A DNA stretch of 64,000 bases from Pseudoalteromonas distincta. Lineage in GTDB: Bacteria; Pseudomonadota; Gammaproteobacteria; Enterobacterales; Alteromonadaceae. The position numbers and the translations under genes were made by a program. The stretch lies in assembly GCF_000814675.1 (NCBI RefSeq), contig NZ_JWIG01000001.1, forward strand, positions 852,461-916,460, given 5' to 3'. Below are positions 48,136-57,104 of the stretch, piece by piece; positions within the stretch are counted from its first letter, which is position 1, and every line of letters begins with the position of its first letter. Below the pieces are notes generated by a model. It searched no databases. It was not told the origin of the DNA and saw only the letters and a program-made list of their open reading frames with translations.

Positions 48136-49806
48136 ATGAACATAACTAGCCAAACACCAGCACAAAAAAAGCCAAATCGTAGTAAGCGGTTTTACATTCA
48201 CTGTAGTGCAAATGCCTTTGTAGTGATGATTGCCTGTTATTACTGTTTAGTTATAAACATTCCTTTTATTCAAGGTTCGTTTAGCGCCATCACCTCCCTT
48301 GCATCTTTTTCATGGCTATTTTTACTTTCAGTGCCACTGCTTTTGTTATGCCTTTTAATTATTTTCTTTTCAATAGTGTCGGTTAGGTGGTTACTAAAAC
48401 CAATTAACTACCTTTTACTGATAATTTCGAGTGCAGTACTTTACGGCTCATTAAATTACGGCGTCGTGTTTGACTATTCAATGATTCAAAACACGTTCGA
48501 AACAGACTCAAGTGAAGCTCTGAGCTATTTAAACCCTCAGCTCATAGCCTTTTTACTGTTGTTTTGTGCGCTACCTGTTTTTATATTAAGCAAAGTAAAA
48601 ATACACTTTACCCGTCCTCACCAAGAAGCGATTAGTCGTATAAAACTTATTGTAGCGTGCTGCTCACTAATTGCTTTAGTGGTCGTAAACTTTTACGCCG
48701 ACTACGCAGCCACTGGCCGCAATAACCGCATTTTGAAAAAAGAACTCATCCCATTTCAGTATCTCTCTAGCGGTTATAAATATATGCGCGATCAGCTGCT
48801 GTATACCAATATGGAGTTTAAAGATATAGATGCAACACCTACCTTAATTGCGCCTAACACCACCAGCGTAACAGTTATGGTTGTTGGCGAAACCGCACGA
48901 GCAGAAAACTTTTCTTATCAAGGTTATAAGCGCAACACCAATCCTTATACACAAAAGTATAATGTGACGTATTTTAATAATGTGGCGTCTTGTGGCACCG
49001 CTACTGCAGTGTCTGTGCCGTGTATGTTTTCACTGCAAACACAAGATAACTTTGATCGATTAGCAGCCGACAACCAACAAAACCTGATTGATTTAGCACA
49101 ACAAGCTGGCAGCGACGTACTGTGGGTTGATAACAACAGCGGCTGTAAAAACGTATGTACCCGTGTTGTTAACATTGATATCCCAACCACCCCATCAGCG
49201 CTTTGCGATGGAAAATATTGTTTTGATGAAGCACTGCTTGCTCCACTTAAGCGCAAACTCGCTAATTTGAGCCAAGCTAACACCGTTATCGTCCTACATA
49301 TGATGGGCTCACACGGGCCAACTTACTTTAAACGCTACCCAGATAAGTTTAAGCAATTTACGCCTACGTGCGATAGAAGCGACATTCAAAACTGCTCACT
49401 CGATGAATTAGTTAATACCTACGACAACACAATTGCGTACAGCGACTTTGTTAACGCCCAGGTAATTAAGCAATTAAAAGCGCTGCCAAACAATATAGAT
49501 AAGCAGTTTTTATATGTCTCTGATCATGGTGAATCACTTGGCGAAGCCGGGGCTTATTTACATGGTTTTCCGTATAGCTTTGCACCTAGCACACAAACGC
49601 ACGTTCCTCTTTATATGTGGGCTGATGAGCATAACCAGCGCATTACTAATACCTGTTTAGCTAATTTAGACACCCGCGCTGCGCGCTCACACAACAATAT
49701 TTTTCACACCCTTTTAAATTTAATTGGCATTAAAAGCAAAACCTATCAGGCATCGCTCGATTTACTTGCTAGCTGCCAAACAACACCAAGCGAAATAAAA
49801 CTATGA
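48136..49806 (+). CDS. eptA: Phosphoethanolamine transferase, EptA family
   Basis: 556 residues. Five N-terminal membrane helices (about 20-200) are followed by a periplasmic sulfatase-fold domain. Catalytic elements: Glu in VVGETARAENFSYQGY, nucleophile Thr in CGTATAVSVPCMFS, and Asp-His in YVSDHGESLGE. Multiple paired cysteines are as in EptA and MCR proteins. It transfers phosphoethanolamine from phosphatidylethanolamine to lipid A, which lowers binding of polymyxins. The operator upstream and the two-component genes downstream suggest inducible control. Lipid A as target is inferred from family; other glycans are possible. Confidence 0.88.
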   Translation: MNITSQTPAQKKPNRSKRFYIHCSANAFVVMIACYYCLVINIPFIQGSFSAITSLASFSWLFLLSVPLLLLCLLIIFFSIVSVRWLLKPINYLLLIISSAVLYGSLNYGVVFDYSMIQNTFETDSSEALSYLNPQLIAFLLLFCALPVFILSKVKIHFTRPHQEAISRIKLIVACCSLIALVVVNFYADYAATGRNNRILKKELIPFQYLSSGYKYMRDQLLYTNMEFKDIDATPTLIAPNTTSVTVMVVGETARAENFSYQGYKRNTNPYTQKYNVTYFNNVASCGTATAVSVPCMFSLQTQDNFDRLAADNQQNLIDLAQQAGSDVLWVDNNSGCKNVCTRVVNIDIPTTPSALCDGKYCFDEALLAPLKRKLANLSQANTVIVLHMMGSHGPTYFKRYPDKFKQFTPTCDRSDIQNCSLDELVNTYDNTIAYSDFVNAQVIKQLKALPNNIDKQFLYVSDHGESLGEAGAYLHGFPYSFAPSTQTHVPLYMWADEHNQRITNTCLANLDTRAARSHNNIFHTLLNLIGIKSKTYQASLDLLASCQTTPSEIKL

Positions 49807-50174
49807 GTAATAAAACCGTTATAAAACGCCAAGGCTTAATGCGCCTTATTTTTACCTTAAGCCATTCTTTTAACGGCTTAAAATGGATGAGTCGATTTGA
49901 AGCGGCGTTCCAACAAGAGCTAGCACTGTTTTCGTTACTCGGTGTGTTTGTGTGGCTACAAGAAATTGCACTAAGGGATAAATTACTGCTTATAGCCAGC
50001 CTGCTTTTTGTATTGTTTGCTGAGCTGGTAAATACGGCAGTTGAGGTTGTAGTTGATAGAATTGGCAGTGAATACCATGAGCTTTCGGGGCTAGCTAAAG
50101 ATATTGCCTCTGCAAGCGTGTTTATAGCTATGCTAATTGCCGCTCTTATTTGGTGGGCTGTGTTATGGGCATAA
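49803..50174 (+). CDS. dgkA: Diacylglycerol kinase
   Basis: 123 residues with three membrane helices. Motifs of prokaryotic DgkA: FNGLKWMSRFEAAFQQE and LFAELVNTAVEVVVDR with the catalytic glutamates. It phosphorylates diacylglycerol to phosphatidic acid. Its ATG overlaps the eptA stop by 4 bases, and its stop overlaps the next gene. Since both neighbours leave diacylglycerol as product, its job here is recycling. Confidence 0.93.
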   Translation: MSNKTVIKRQGLMRLIFTLSHSFNGLKWMSRFEAAFQQELALFSLLGVFVWLQEIALRDKLLLIASLLFVLFAELVNTAVEVVVDRIGSEYHELSGLAKDIASASVFIAMLIAALIWWAVLWA

Positions 50175-52111
50175 AGCTAACTTTTATACCTAAAATACAA
50201 AATGCACTTGGCCCTGTATGGATTTTTGTTGTATTTACTGTTTTGGCACTTAGCTTTTTAACACTTGCTCGCTTTGGATTAAGTGTATGGCAAGGGGAGC
50301 GTGTATTTGGATCGCATGCGTGGTTGTCTATATTTATAGGTGGTTTAAGAGTTGATATAGCCACTCTAAGCTACATTATTATGCCCGCATTACTACTTAC
50401 TTTACTGATGCAAAGCGTAGGTTGGCAAAATAAAGTACGCGGCCTCATTAAAATTTATTTAGTGGGAATGTCTGCTTTACTTGTTTTTTTTGAAGTGATT
50501 ACGCCTACGTTTATAAACGAGTACGATTTACGCCCAAACCGCTTATTTATAGAATATTTAATTTATCCTAAAGAAGTCTCAAAAATGATTTTTTCAGGCT
50601 ATAAGTTAGAAGTATTTATTGCTGTTATAGCACTTATTTTAAGCTGTAAATTTGCAAGTAAAATGTTTAGCAATCAATGGCAAAGCAAGTCATCACTAAC
50701 AGGCTTAAACCAATCAATTTTAGCGCTTGTTTTAGTATGCTTAACTATTTTTGGCGCCCGCAACTCATTAGGACACAGACCACTTAACCCCGCCATGGTC
50801 TCGTTTTCTACCGATCATTTACTTAACGACTTAACCCTTAACTCACTTTATAGCGTCGCGTTTGCAGTTAAGCAACTTTCTAATGAGCAATCGAGCCAAG
50901 ACTATTACGGTAAAATGCCCACCGATGAATTACTTAGTATTGTGCGCAGTAACATGCAAAATACGCAAGGCACATTTAGTGATGTAACCGCCCCTACAAA
51001 AACGTTTCATGGCGCAAGTAATACAGGTAAACCCAAAAATTTAGTCATTATTTTACAAGAAAGTTTAGGTGCTCGTTATGTAGGCACGCTTGGCGGTTTA
51101 CCGCTTACACCTAATATAGACGCCCTTTATAAACAAGGCTGGGGGTTTGATAATTTATACGCCACGGGCACACGTTCAGTACGTGGAATTGAGGCAGTAA
51201 TTACAGGATTTACACCAACGCCTTCGCGTGCAGTTGTTAAGCTTGATAAATCACAACGTGACTTTTTTACCATTGCTGACTTTTTAGCGAAGCAAAATTA
51301 CAACACGCAGTTTATTTATGGTGGCGAAAGCCATTTTGATAACATGCGCAGCTTCTTTTTAGGCAACGGTTTTAAAAGTATCGTAGATACAAATAACTTT
51401 AAAAAAATAGACTTTAATGGCTCGTGGGGCGCATCAGACGAAGACTTGTACGACCAAGCCGACATAGAACTTACTAAGCTTAAAAATCAAAACAAACCCT
51501 TTTTTAGCCTTATATTTTCAAGCTCTAATCATAGCCCGTATGACTTTCCTGACGATAAAATAACGCTGTACGATAAACAAAAACAAACCCGTAATAATGC
51601 TGCCAAGTATGCCGATTACGCACTAGGCACCTTTATCGAAAAAGTTAAAAAATCGAGCTACTGGGATGATACTGTATTTATAGTTATTGCAGATCACGAC
51701 TCGCGCGTATCGGGTTCAAATTTAGTACCGGTGGATCACTTTAAAATTCCGGCCGTTATTTTTGGAAAAGGTATTACCCATAAACGAGATAGCCAACTAG
51801 CCAGCCAGCTCGATATTCCTGTTACTCTACTGTCTTTAATTGGCGCAAGTGGTAAGCACCCAATGATAGGTCATGATTTATCAAAGCCAATTAGCGACAA
51901 CAAACAACGCGCAATGATGCAATACGACAAAAACTTTGCCTACATGCACGATAATAAAGTGGTGGTGTTACAACCACAAAAACCAGCAACAACCTATACG
52001 TATAGCAATAACCAGCTTGTACCATGTGAAAATGATGAGCAACTAGTTAGAAAAGCCCTAGCCCACGCGAACTTGGGTAATTTAGCCTACACAAATGGTT
52101 GGTATCATTAA
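50165..52111 (+). CDS. LTA-synthase-like sulfatase-fold membrane transferase
   Basis: 648 residues from the ATG at 50165, overlapping dgkA by 10 bases. About five membrane helices fill residues 1-215. The extracytoplasmic alkaline-phosphatase-fold domain has the Glu in LQESLGARYVGTLGG, a nucleophile Thr in TGTRSVRGIEA and IADHDSR for metals. LTA-synthase relatives in Gram-negatives move phosphoglycerol from phosphatidylglycerol to periplasmic or surface glycans (OpgB-like). Diacylglycerol is the by-product, which fits coupling to dgkA. The acceptor is not known. Confidence 0.85.
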   Translation: MGIKLTFIPKIQNALGPVWIFVVFTVLALSFLTLARFGLSVWQGERVFGSHAWLSIFIGGLRVDIATLSYIIMPALLLTLLMQSVGWQNKVRGLIKIYLVGMSALLVFFEVITPTFINEYDLRPNRLFIEYLIYPKEVSKMIFSGYKLEVFIAVIALILSCKFASKMFSNQWQSKSSLTGLNQSILALVLVCLTIFGARNSLGHRPLNPAMVSFSTDHLLNDLTLNSLYSVAFAVKQLSNEQSSQDYYGKMPTDELLSIVRSNMQNTQGTFSDVTAPTKTFHGASNTGKPKNLVIILQESLGARYVGTLGGLPLTPNIDALYKQGWGFDNLYATGTRSVRGIEAVITGFTPTPSRAVVKLDKSQRDFFTIADFLAKQNYNTQFIYGGESHFDNMRSFFLGNGFKSIVDTNNFKKIDFNGSWGASDEDLYDQADIELTKLKNQNKPFFSLIFSSSNHSPYDFPDDKITLYDKQKQTRNNAAKYADYALGTFIEKVKKSSYWDDTVFIVIADHDSRVSGSNLVPVDHFKIPAVIFGKGITHKRDSQLASQLDIPVTLLSLIGASGKHPMIGHDLSKPISDNKQRAMMQYDKNFAYMHDNKVVVLQPQKPATTYTYSNNQLVPCENDEQLVRKALAHANLGNLAYTNGWYH

Positions 52112-52130
52112 CCAAGTGACTTGATAATAA

Positions 52131-52160
52131 AGCCTTGTTAAAGTAACAAGGCTATTTTTA
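52131..52160 (+). terminator. Terminator between the transferase genes and the regulator gene
   Basis: AGCCTTGTTA-aag-TAACAAGGCT perfect stem with a following ATTTTTA. It separates eptA-dgkA-transferase from the two-component genes, which then need read-through or their own promoter. Confidence 0.8.
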
Positions 52161-52174
52161 TAAACCGAGTAAAC

Positions 52175-52849
52175 ATGAAAATCCTCGTTATTGAAGACTC
52201 TGAAGCACTAAGACGCAGCTTGCAAGTTGGCCTTAGCAACCTTGGTTTTACCGTAGATGAAACTGGTGATGGCTCAGAAGGGCTGAGTATGGCACTGAGT
52301 GGAAACTACGACCTCCTCGTACTTGATTTAATGCTACCGAGCGTTGATGGCATGAGTATTTTACAAGCACTGCGCAGCAGTAATAGCCAAAGCCGTGTGC
52401 TAATTTTATCGGCACGAAGTGAGCCTCAAGATAAAATTAACGGCCTTATGAAAGGCGCTGACGATTATTTAACTAAGCCATTTTCGTTTGAAGAACTCCA
52501 TGCTCGTGTCCTTGCATTACTTCGTCGTGGTTCACTGCAAAACCAACAAAATACCCTAACCGTAGGTGATTGCGTATTAGATCTCTCCCTTAAAACTCTT
52601 CACTACAAGCAACATGCTATTGAGCTCACGCGTAATGAATACAAAATAATAGAATGCTTATTTAACGCCCCAGAGCGAGTATTGGGGCTTGAACTTATAA
52701 GTGAAGCGGTGGTAGGTCAGTTTGATATGCTCTCTAAAAATGCGCTTGAAGCACACATCTCAACTATACGTAAAAAAGTAAGACAGTTTGATGGCGAGCT
52801 CCCGATAAAAAATAAACGTGGATTTGGTTATGTCGCAACAACAAAATAA
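52175..52849 (+). CDS. OmpR-family response regulator (PmrA/QseB-like)
   Basis: 224 residues. Receiver domain about 1-115 with acidic pocket ED near the start, phospho-acceptor Asp in LLVLDLMLPSVDG (about residue 51) and Lys in LTKPF. Winged helix about 125-222 (LTRNEYKIIECL and KRGFGYV). The same-cluster operator at 48075 is of the PmrA type, so this protein is the likely binder (inference). Followed by its kinase with a 20-base overlap. Confidence 0.9.
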   Translation: MKILVIEDSEALRRSLQVGLSNLGFTVDETGDGSEGLSMALSGNYDLLVLDLMLPSVDGMSILQALRSSNSQSRVLILSARSEPQDKINGLMKGADDYLTKPFSFEELHARVLALLRRGSLQNQQNTLTVGDCVLDLSLKTLHYKQHAIELTRNEYKIIECLFNAPERVLGLELISEAVVGQFDMLSKNALEAHISTIRKKVRQFDGELPIKNKRGFGYVATTK

Positions 52850-54266
52850 AAATCACTCAATAAAACGTAAACTCGTTAATAATATTAGCGCTGTGATCTC
52901 AGTTATTTTGTTCACCATATTTTTAACCGTTGATTTAAGTGTTGATACTTGGGTGGAAGATCAGTTCAATCAGTCTTTAACTAATAAAGCTAACTACTTA
53001 AAAACCTTAGTTGAAGATGACAACAACGTGGTTGAATTTGATTTTGCTGGTGAGTTTATGTCGGAATATGAAGCAGCCGATGCCACGGAGTTTTACCAAT
53101 TATGGCATGGCCGTGATGTGTTTGAGCGCTCGGACTCATTAGCGCTTTATGAAAATGCTAACCTGCCTTTTTTAGAAATGCCGATAAACGAATCTAAAAT
53201 TATAGATTACGAGCTTCCTAACGGGCGTGATGGTCGCGCACTTATAAGTCACTTTGTAGCCCAAAAAGATGATAGAAACCCCACTCACTCTGCTGTTTTT
53301 AATACCATGACGCTTGCAATTGCAGCGCCCACCTCTGAGCTTAATAAAGTACTGATTATTATTGATGTGGTCTTTATTTTAACCTGTGTACTTGGTGTGT
53401 TTGGTGTGCGCTATTTAGTGACACGTATTGTAAATAAAGGCCTGCACCCTCTACACAATTTAAACGACCAAATTAAGTTACTCGATATTACCGGTGTTGC
53501 GCAAACAATAGAAAGCGACTTTAAAGTAGAAGAAATAGAACCTATACGTAACGAGCTAAATAAGTTTATTACCGTTAATCAGCAACTCTATAGTAATGAA
53601 AAACGCCTAACAAGCGACATTGCACACGAGCTAAAAACCCCAATAGCTGAACTCATAAGCCTCTCAGAGGTGGCTATTCGCTACCCTGACGATAAACGTA
53701 TTAGCGACACCTATACAAGTGATGTACTTAGTATTTCACAGCGTATGAAAACGATTGTTAACAACCTCTTATTATTGCAGCGCTCAAGTAGTAGTGCTAT
53801 GCAATTGAATGCGCAAAATATCACTCTAAATAACTTAGTAAATCAAATTATTGATGAGCTGACCTTTAAGCATCCAAGTATCAAAATGCGTTTAAATAAC
53901 GAAATAAGTGGCGAACTTACGCTTAATGCTGACGAATTTAGTTTAAATACCATTTTATGTAACTTAATCGATAACGCACTATTTTATGGACTTCCTGAGG
54001 CGCCAATTAAATTAACTGCCGTAAATAACAGCACAAACATGACCATCTCTGTTAGTAACAAAGTAAATAAACCACTAAGTGATGAACAGCTCACTGCTAT
54101 TTTTGACCCGCTCTATCAGCTAGATTCATCTAGAACTAATAATCAGCGCCATGGTTTAGGATTATCAATTGTACAGAGCTTATGTAACTTAAATGGCTTT
54201 ACTATTACGGCCAGTAATACCGAAAACAATACGTTAACGTTTATATTAACGTTACCTCTGAAGTAA
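52830..54266 (+). CDS. Sensor histidine kinase partner of the regulator
   Basis: 478 residues from the ATG at 52830; the in-frame GTG at 52818 is the alternative. Helices about 17-37 and 168-190 enclose a periplasmic sensor of about 130 residues with several acidic clusters. The phospho-acceptor His is in SDIAHELKTPIAELI (about 260). ATPase motifs: NLIDNALFYG and RHGLGLSIV. Signal unknown; acidic sensor loops in PmrB relatives bind iron(III) or cationic peptides. Confidence 0.88.
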   Translation: MSQQQNKNHSIKRKLVNNISAVISVILFTIFLTVDLSVDTWVEDQFNQSLTNKANYLKTLVEDDNNVVEFDFAGEFMSEYEAADATEFYQLWHGRDVFERSDSLALYENANLPFLEMPINESKIIDYELPNGRDGRALISHFVAQKDDRNPTHSAVFNTMTLAIAAPTSELNKVLIIIDVVFILTCVLGVFGVRYLVTRIVNKGLHPLHNLNDQIKLLDITGVAQTIESDFKVEEIEPIRNELNKFITVNQQLYSNEKRLTSDIAHELKTPIAELISLSEVAIRYPDDKRISDTYTSDVLSISQRMKTIVNNLLLLQRSSSSAMQLNAQNITLNNLVNQIIDELTFKHPSIKMRLNNEISGELTLNADEFSLNTILCNLIDNALFYGLPEAPIKLTAVNNSTNMTISVSNKVNKPLSDEQLTAIFDPLYQLDSSRTNNQRHGLGLSIVQSLCNLNGFTITASNTENNTLTFILTLPLK

Positions 54267-54315
54267 ATTTAGGTTAGTATTTACACTACTAATTTTGAGA
54301 TTTTAAGGACAAACC

Positions 54316-55194
54316 ATGAATGCTCTTACCCGTATTAGCCACTTTTTTATTGTGGCGTTACTTATAACATTTAGCCTTAACAGCTACGCAGCTCCCGCCT
54401 TATATAAAATAGAAAAAAATGGCGTCAGTTCTTACCTATTTGGCACTGTACACGTTGGTGATGCCAGCATGAAAGGCTTACCTAAAAATGTAACCGATGC
54501 AATTAGTGTAAGCAAAGAAGTGATTGTTGAAGTTGATATAAGCAAACTTACACCACTTGAAATGCAACAGCGCTCAATGCCATTTATGATGCTAAGTGAC
54601 GGTAAAACACTGCAAACTGAGCTTTCAAAGCAAAATTATACCAAGCTAAAAGATTACTTTGCTAAAAAGTCGATTGATATTGCTATGTTTAATGGCTTAA
54701 AGCCTTGGGCTGTTATGGTGACTATGATGCAAATTGAATTTCAAAATGCAGGATATTCAGATAAAACCGGCATAGACAAGCAAGTGCTTAGTTATGCTAA
54801 AGAGCATAATATTAAAATTGGCGAGCTTGAAACCCTAGAGCAACAACTACAAATGTTTGATGGTATGGCGCTATTAAGCAATGAAATGATTGAAGAAACC
54901 TTTGAGCAACTAGCCGATATTAATACTTACTTTATCAAGTTAGTTAATGCATGGAAAAGCGGTGACATGGACACACTAACCGATTACTACAACATGAGTT
55001 TTGATGACAGTAATTACGGTGAAATTAGCGAGCAAGTAATGCTAACTAACCGCAATAATAATTGGGTTAAGCAACTCACACCGCGTTTAGCAAACGAGCA
55101 GCTATTTATTGCTGTAGGCGCTCTGCATTTACCTGAAAAACACGGGTTACTTAAACAGCTTCGAGATAAAGGCTTTAGCGTTACTCGTCTTTAA
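54316..55194 (+). CDS. TraB/GumN family protein, secreted
   Basis: 292 residues. Signal peptide about 1-25 (ending NSYA). Motifs of the family: LFGTVHVGD near the start, GLKPWAVMV in the middle, and IAVGALHLPEKHGLL at the end. GxxH motifs suggest a metal-dependent hydrolase fold, but the reaction is unknown. It follows the kinase gene after 49 bases and may be read with it. Confidence 0.85.
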   Translation: MNALTRISHFFIVALLITFSLNSYAAPALYKIEKNGVSSYLFGTVHVGDASMKGLPKNVTDAISVSKEVIVEVDISKLTPLEMQQRSMPFMMLSDGKTLQTELSKQNYTKLKDYFAKKSIDIAMFNGLKPWAVMVTMMQIEFQNAGYSDKTGIDKQVLSYAKEHNIKIGELETLEQQLQMFDGMALLSNEMIEETFEQLADINTYFIKLVNAWKSGDMDTLTDYYNMSFDDSNYGEISEQVMLTNRNNNWVKQLTPRLANEQLFIAVGALHLPEKHGLLKQLRDKGFSVTRL

Positions 55195-55204
55195 AATAAA
55201 AATG

Positions 55205-55235
55205 GGTTGAGTGAATTCTCGCTCAACCTTTCTCT
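55205..55235 (+). terminator. Terminator after the TraB/GumN gene
   Basis: GGTTGAGTG and CGCTCAACC arms (one wobble) with a 6-base loop and a short T-rich tail. Confidence 0.65.
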
Positions 55236-55241
55236 AAGCTT

Positions 55242-56651
55242 TTAATGAAAGTCTTCCATTTTTAAGTAATTCTCTATTCCTTTAATTTTGTCTGCCGCAT
55301 GATGATTTACATAAATCACAGTACTTGTATTGGCAGCACAAATTTTCTCTATTAGTAGCAGTACACGCTGCCTGTTTGCTTCATCTAAGCCTAAGCAAGG
55401 TTCATCTAAAATAAGTAACGTTGGATGTTTTACCATAGCCCGCACAATTAATAACATACGCTGATCGCCGTACGATAGCTGGGTGAATGAGGTGCTTTGC
55501 TTATCACTTAAACCAATAAATGCCAGCCACTGCTTAGCAATATTAATTTGTGCGTCGCTCGGTTTTTGATATAAACCTATGCTGTCGTAAAATCCTGAAA
55601 TAACAGTATTTAAAGCCGATATACTTACGCGGTAATCCATATGTAGCGCGTTAGATATAAAACCAATATGCTGTTTTATATCCCAAATACTCTCCCCTGT
55701 CCCACGTTTAAAACCGAACACTTCAATGTCATTGTTATAACACTGTGGGTTATCACCTGTTATTAAATTTAATAAGCATGTTTTGCCTGTACCGTTCGCT
55801 CCAGTAAGCTGCCAATGCTGATGCTTTTTTATAGTCCAATTGAGATTTTTGAATATGCTTACATTACTGTAACTAACTTTAGCATTACTCAATTTAACTA
55901 AGGTATTACCGGTGAATGCCTTTTGCTCTTGTTCGGTATCAGGAGATGGCACATCCAATGAGGTATGTTCTAAATGAAGTAGTTTTAGTAAATCACTCAA
56001 TTGCTCACTACTTGGCTTTGCCAAAGTATGTAACAAGCAACCTTGGTTTACATAGCCATAGTGAGTAATGAATGAAGGGATTTCGTCTAGGCGGTTTAGT
56101 ACAAAAACAAAAGTAATAGTTTGGCTAAGTTCTATGAGTATTTTATTGAGCTGCTGGCAAGATTGTACGTCGAGTCCATGAAATGGCTCATCAAGCACGA
56201 CTAACTCACTATGGGAGCTGAGTGCTTTTATAAGTAGGAGTTTACGAGTTTCACCCGTTGAAAGGTCTCTAAAATGCCTATTTAGTAATGAGCTAAATTT
56301 AAATAACTCTATTAGCTGCGCTAATAATTCATCATTATTACTATGCCCTGTAAAAATAAGGTCTTTAACGAGGGTGTGCTTTTCATGCTCTAATTCTTGA
56401 GCTAGTAACTGTTTATGTGAATCTGAAGACACGAGCATAAGCTTATTAATACTACTTATACGCTTACCACTTTCACACTTAGCCTCACCGATTAACGCAG
56501 CTGTCAGAGCAGATTTACCAGCTCCATTAGCACCTAAAAGTAACCAATGTTCTCCTAGGTTTACTTGCCAATCTAGGTTGCATATATCGTAACGGCTTTT
56601 ACCTTGCCCTTGTAAGTAACCATTAAATTGCTCAAGCGTAATTGACTGCAC
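55242..56651 (-). CDS. Double-ATPase ABC protein, ModF-like
   Basis: 469 residues with two ABC domains. Walker A motifs GANGAGKSALTA (about 38) and GANGTGKTCLL (about 283), each with a signature (LSTGETRK; LSYGDQRM) and Walker B-Glu (VVLDEPFHGLD; LILDEPCLGLD). No membrane domain. Resembles ModF of E. coli, sometimes annotated with molybdate transport but of unclear role. No modABC genes lie nearby, so molybdate function is not supported here. Confidence 0.82.
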   Translation of the reverse strand: MQSITLEQFNGYLQGQGKSRYDICNLDWQVNLGEHWLLLGANGAGKSALTAALIGEAKCESGKRISSINKLMLVSSDSHKQLLAQELEHEKHTLVKDLIFTGHSNNDELLAQLIELFKFSSLLNRHFRDLSTGETRKLLLIKALSSHSELVVLDEPFHGLDVQSCQQLNKILIELSQTITFVFVLNRLDEIPSFITHYGYVNQGCLLHTLAKPSSEQLSDLLKLLHLEHTSLDVPSPDTEQEQKAFTGNTLVKLSNAKVSYSNVSIFKNLNWTIKKHQHWQLTGANGTGKTCLLNLITGDNPQCYNNDIEVFGFKRGTGESIWDIKQHIGFISNALHMDYRVSISALNTVISGFYDSIGLYQKPSDAQINIAKQWLAFIGLSDKQSTSFTQLSYGDQRMLLIVRAMVKHPTLLILDEPCLGLDEANRQRVLLLIEKICAANTSTVIYVNHHAADKIKGIENYLKMEDFH

Positions 56652-56741
56652 TAACTTTTCCTAATAAACCTTAAAACAGCAAGTTAACGCATATTAAAAG
56701 AGCTTAGCAAGCTTGTTATCCGCAAAATTAATTTATTTCAC

Positions 56742-57104
56742 TAGGGCGTATTGACCTTTGTGGATTGAAATTTGTTCAATCCAAGGAAGATTAAATCGCG
56801 GCGCGAGGTTTGTAACCTAGTGGGCTCGATAACTGCTCCTGCGTTATTCTACTGGCTTACATCCATGTAAGAATAAGTCAAAACCGAGTAAAGCTTCCGC
56901 GTCCTGCTCACGCCCCTTACCTACATCCATGTAGGCAACAAAGAGTTAATCGTCCCTAGAAAGAACCCAATGGGCAGTGCATGTTTGGTATTTATGCAGC
57001 GTTATCGCCTATTTATGGGGAATAACCACACTACATAGGCTCTGCCTTGCCTAAAAACCAAACATACTGCTGCAAATTCAACTACCAAAGATCAACACGC
57101 CCTA
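56742..57104. mobile_element. 363-bp MITE-like non-coding element
   Basis: Ends are TAGGGCGTATTGACCTTTG and, inverted, TAGGGCGTGTTGATCTTTG (two mismatches in 19). A 2-bp AC duplication flanks it. Inside are two similar small palindromes (TTACATCCATGTAAG and CTACATCCATGTAGG) and no reading frame. The right end lies inside the last codons of the adjacent kinase gene. Short, non-coding, with terminal inverted repeats, so it would need a transposase from elsewhere. Confidence 0.8.

Noticed and set aside
55242..56651. Part of a molybdate transporter
   Set aside because: No modA, modB or modC gene nearby and no membrane domain, so only a ModF-like description is given.
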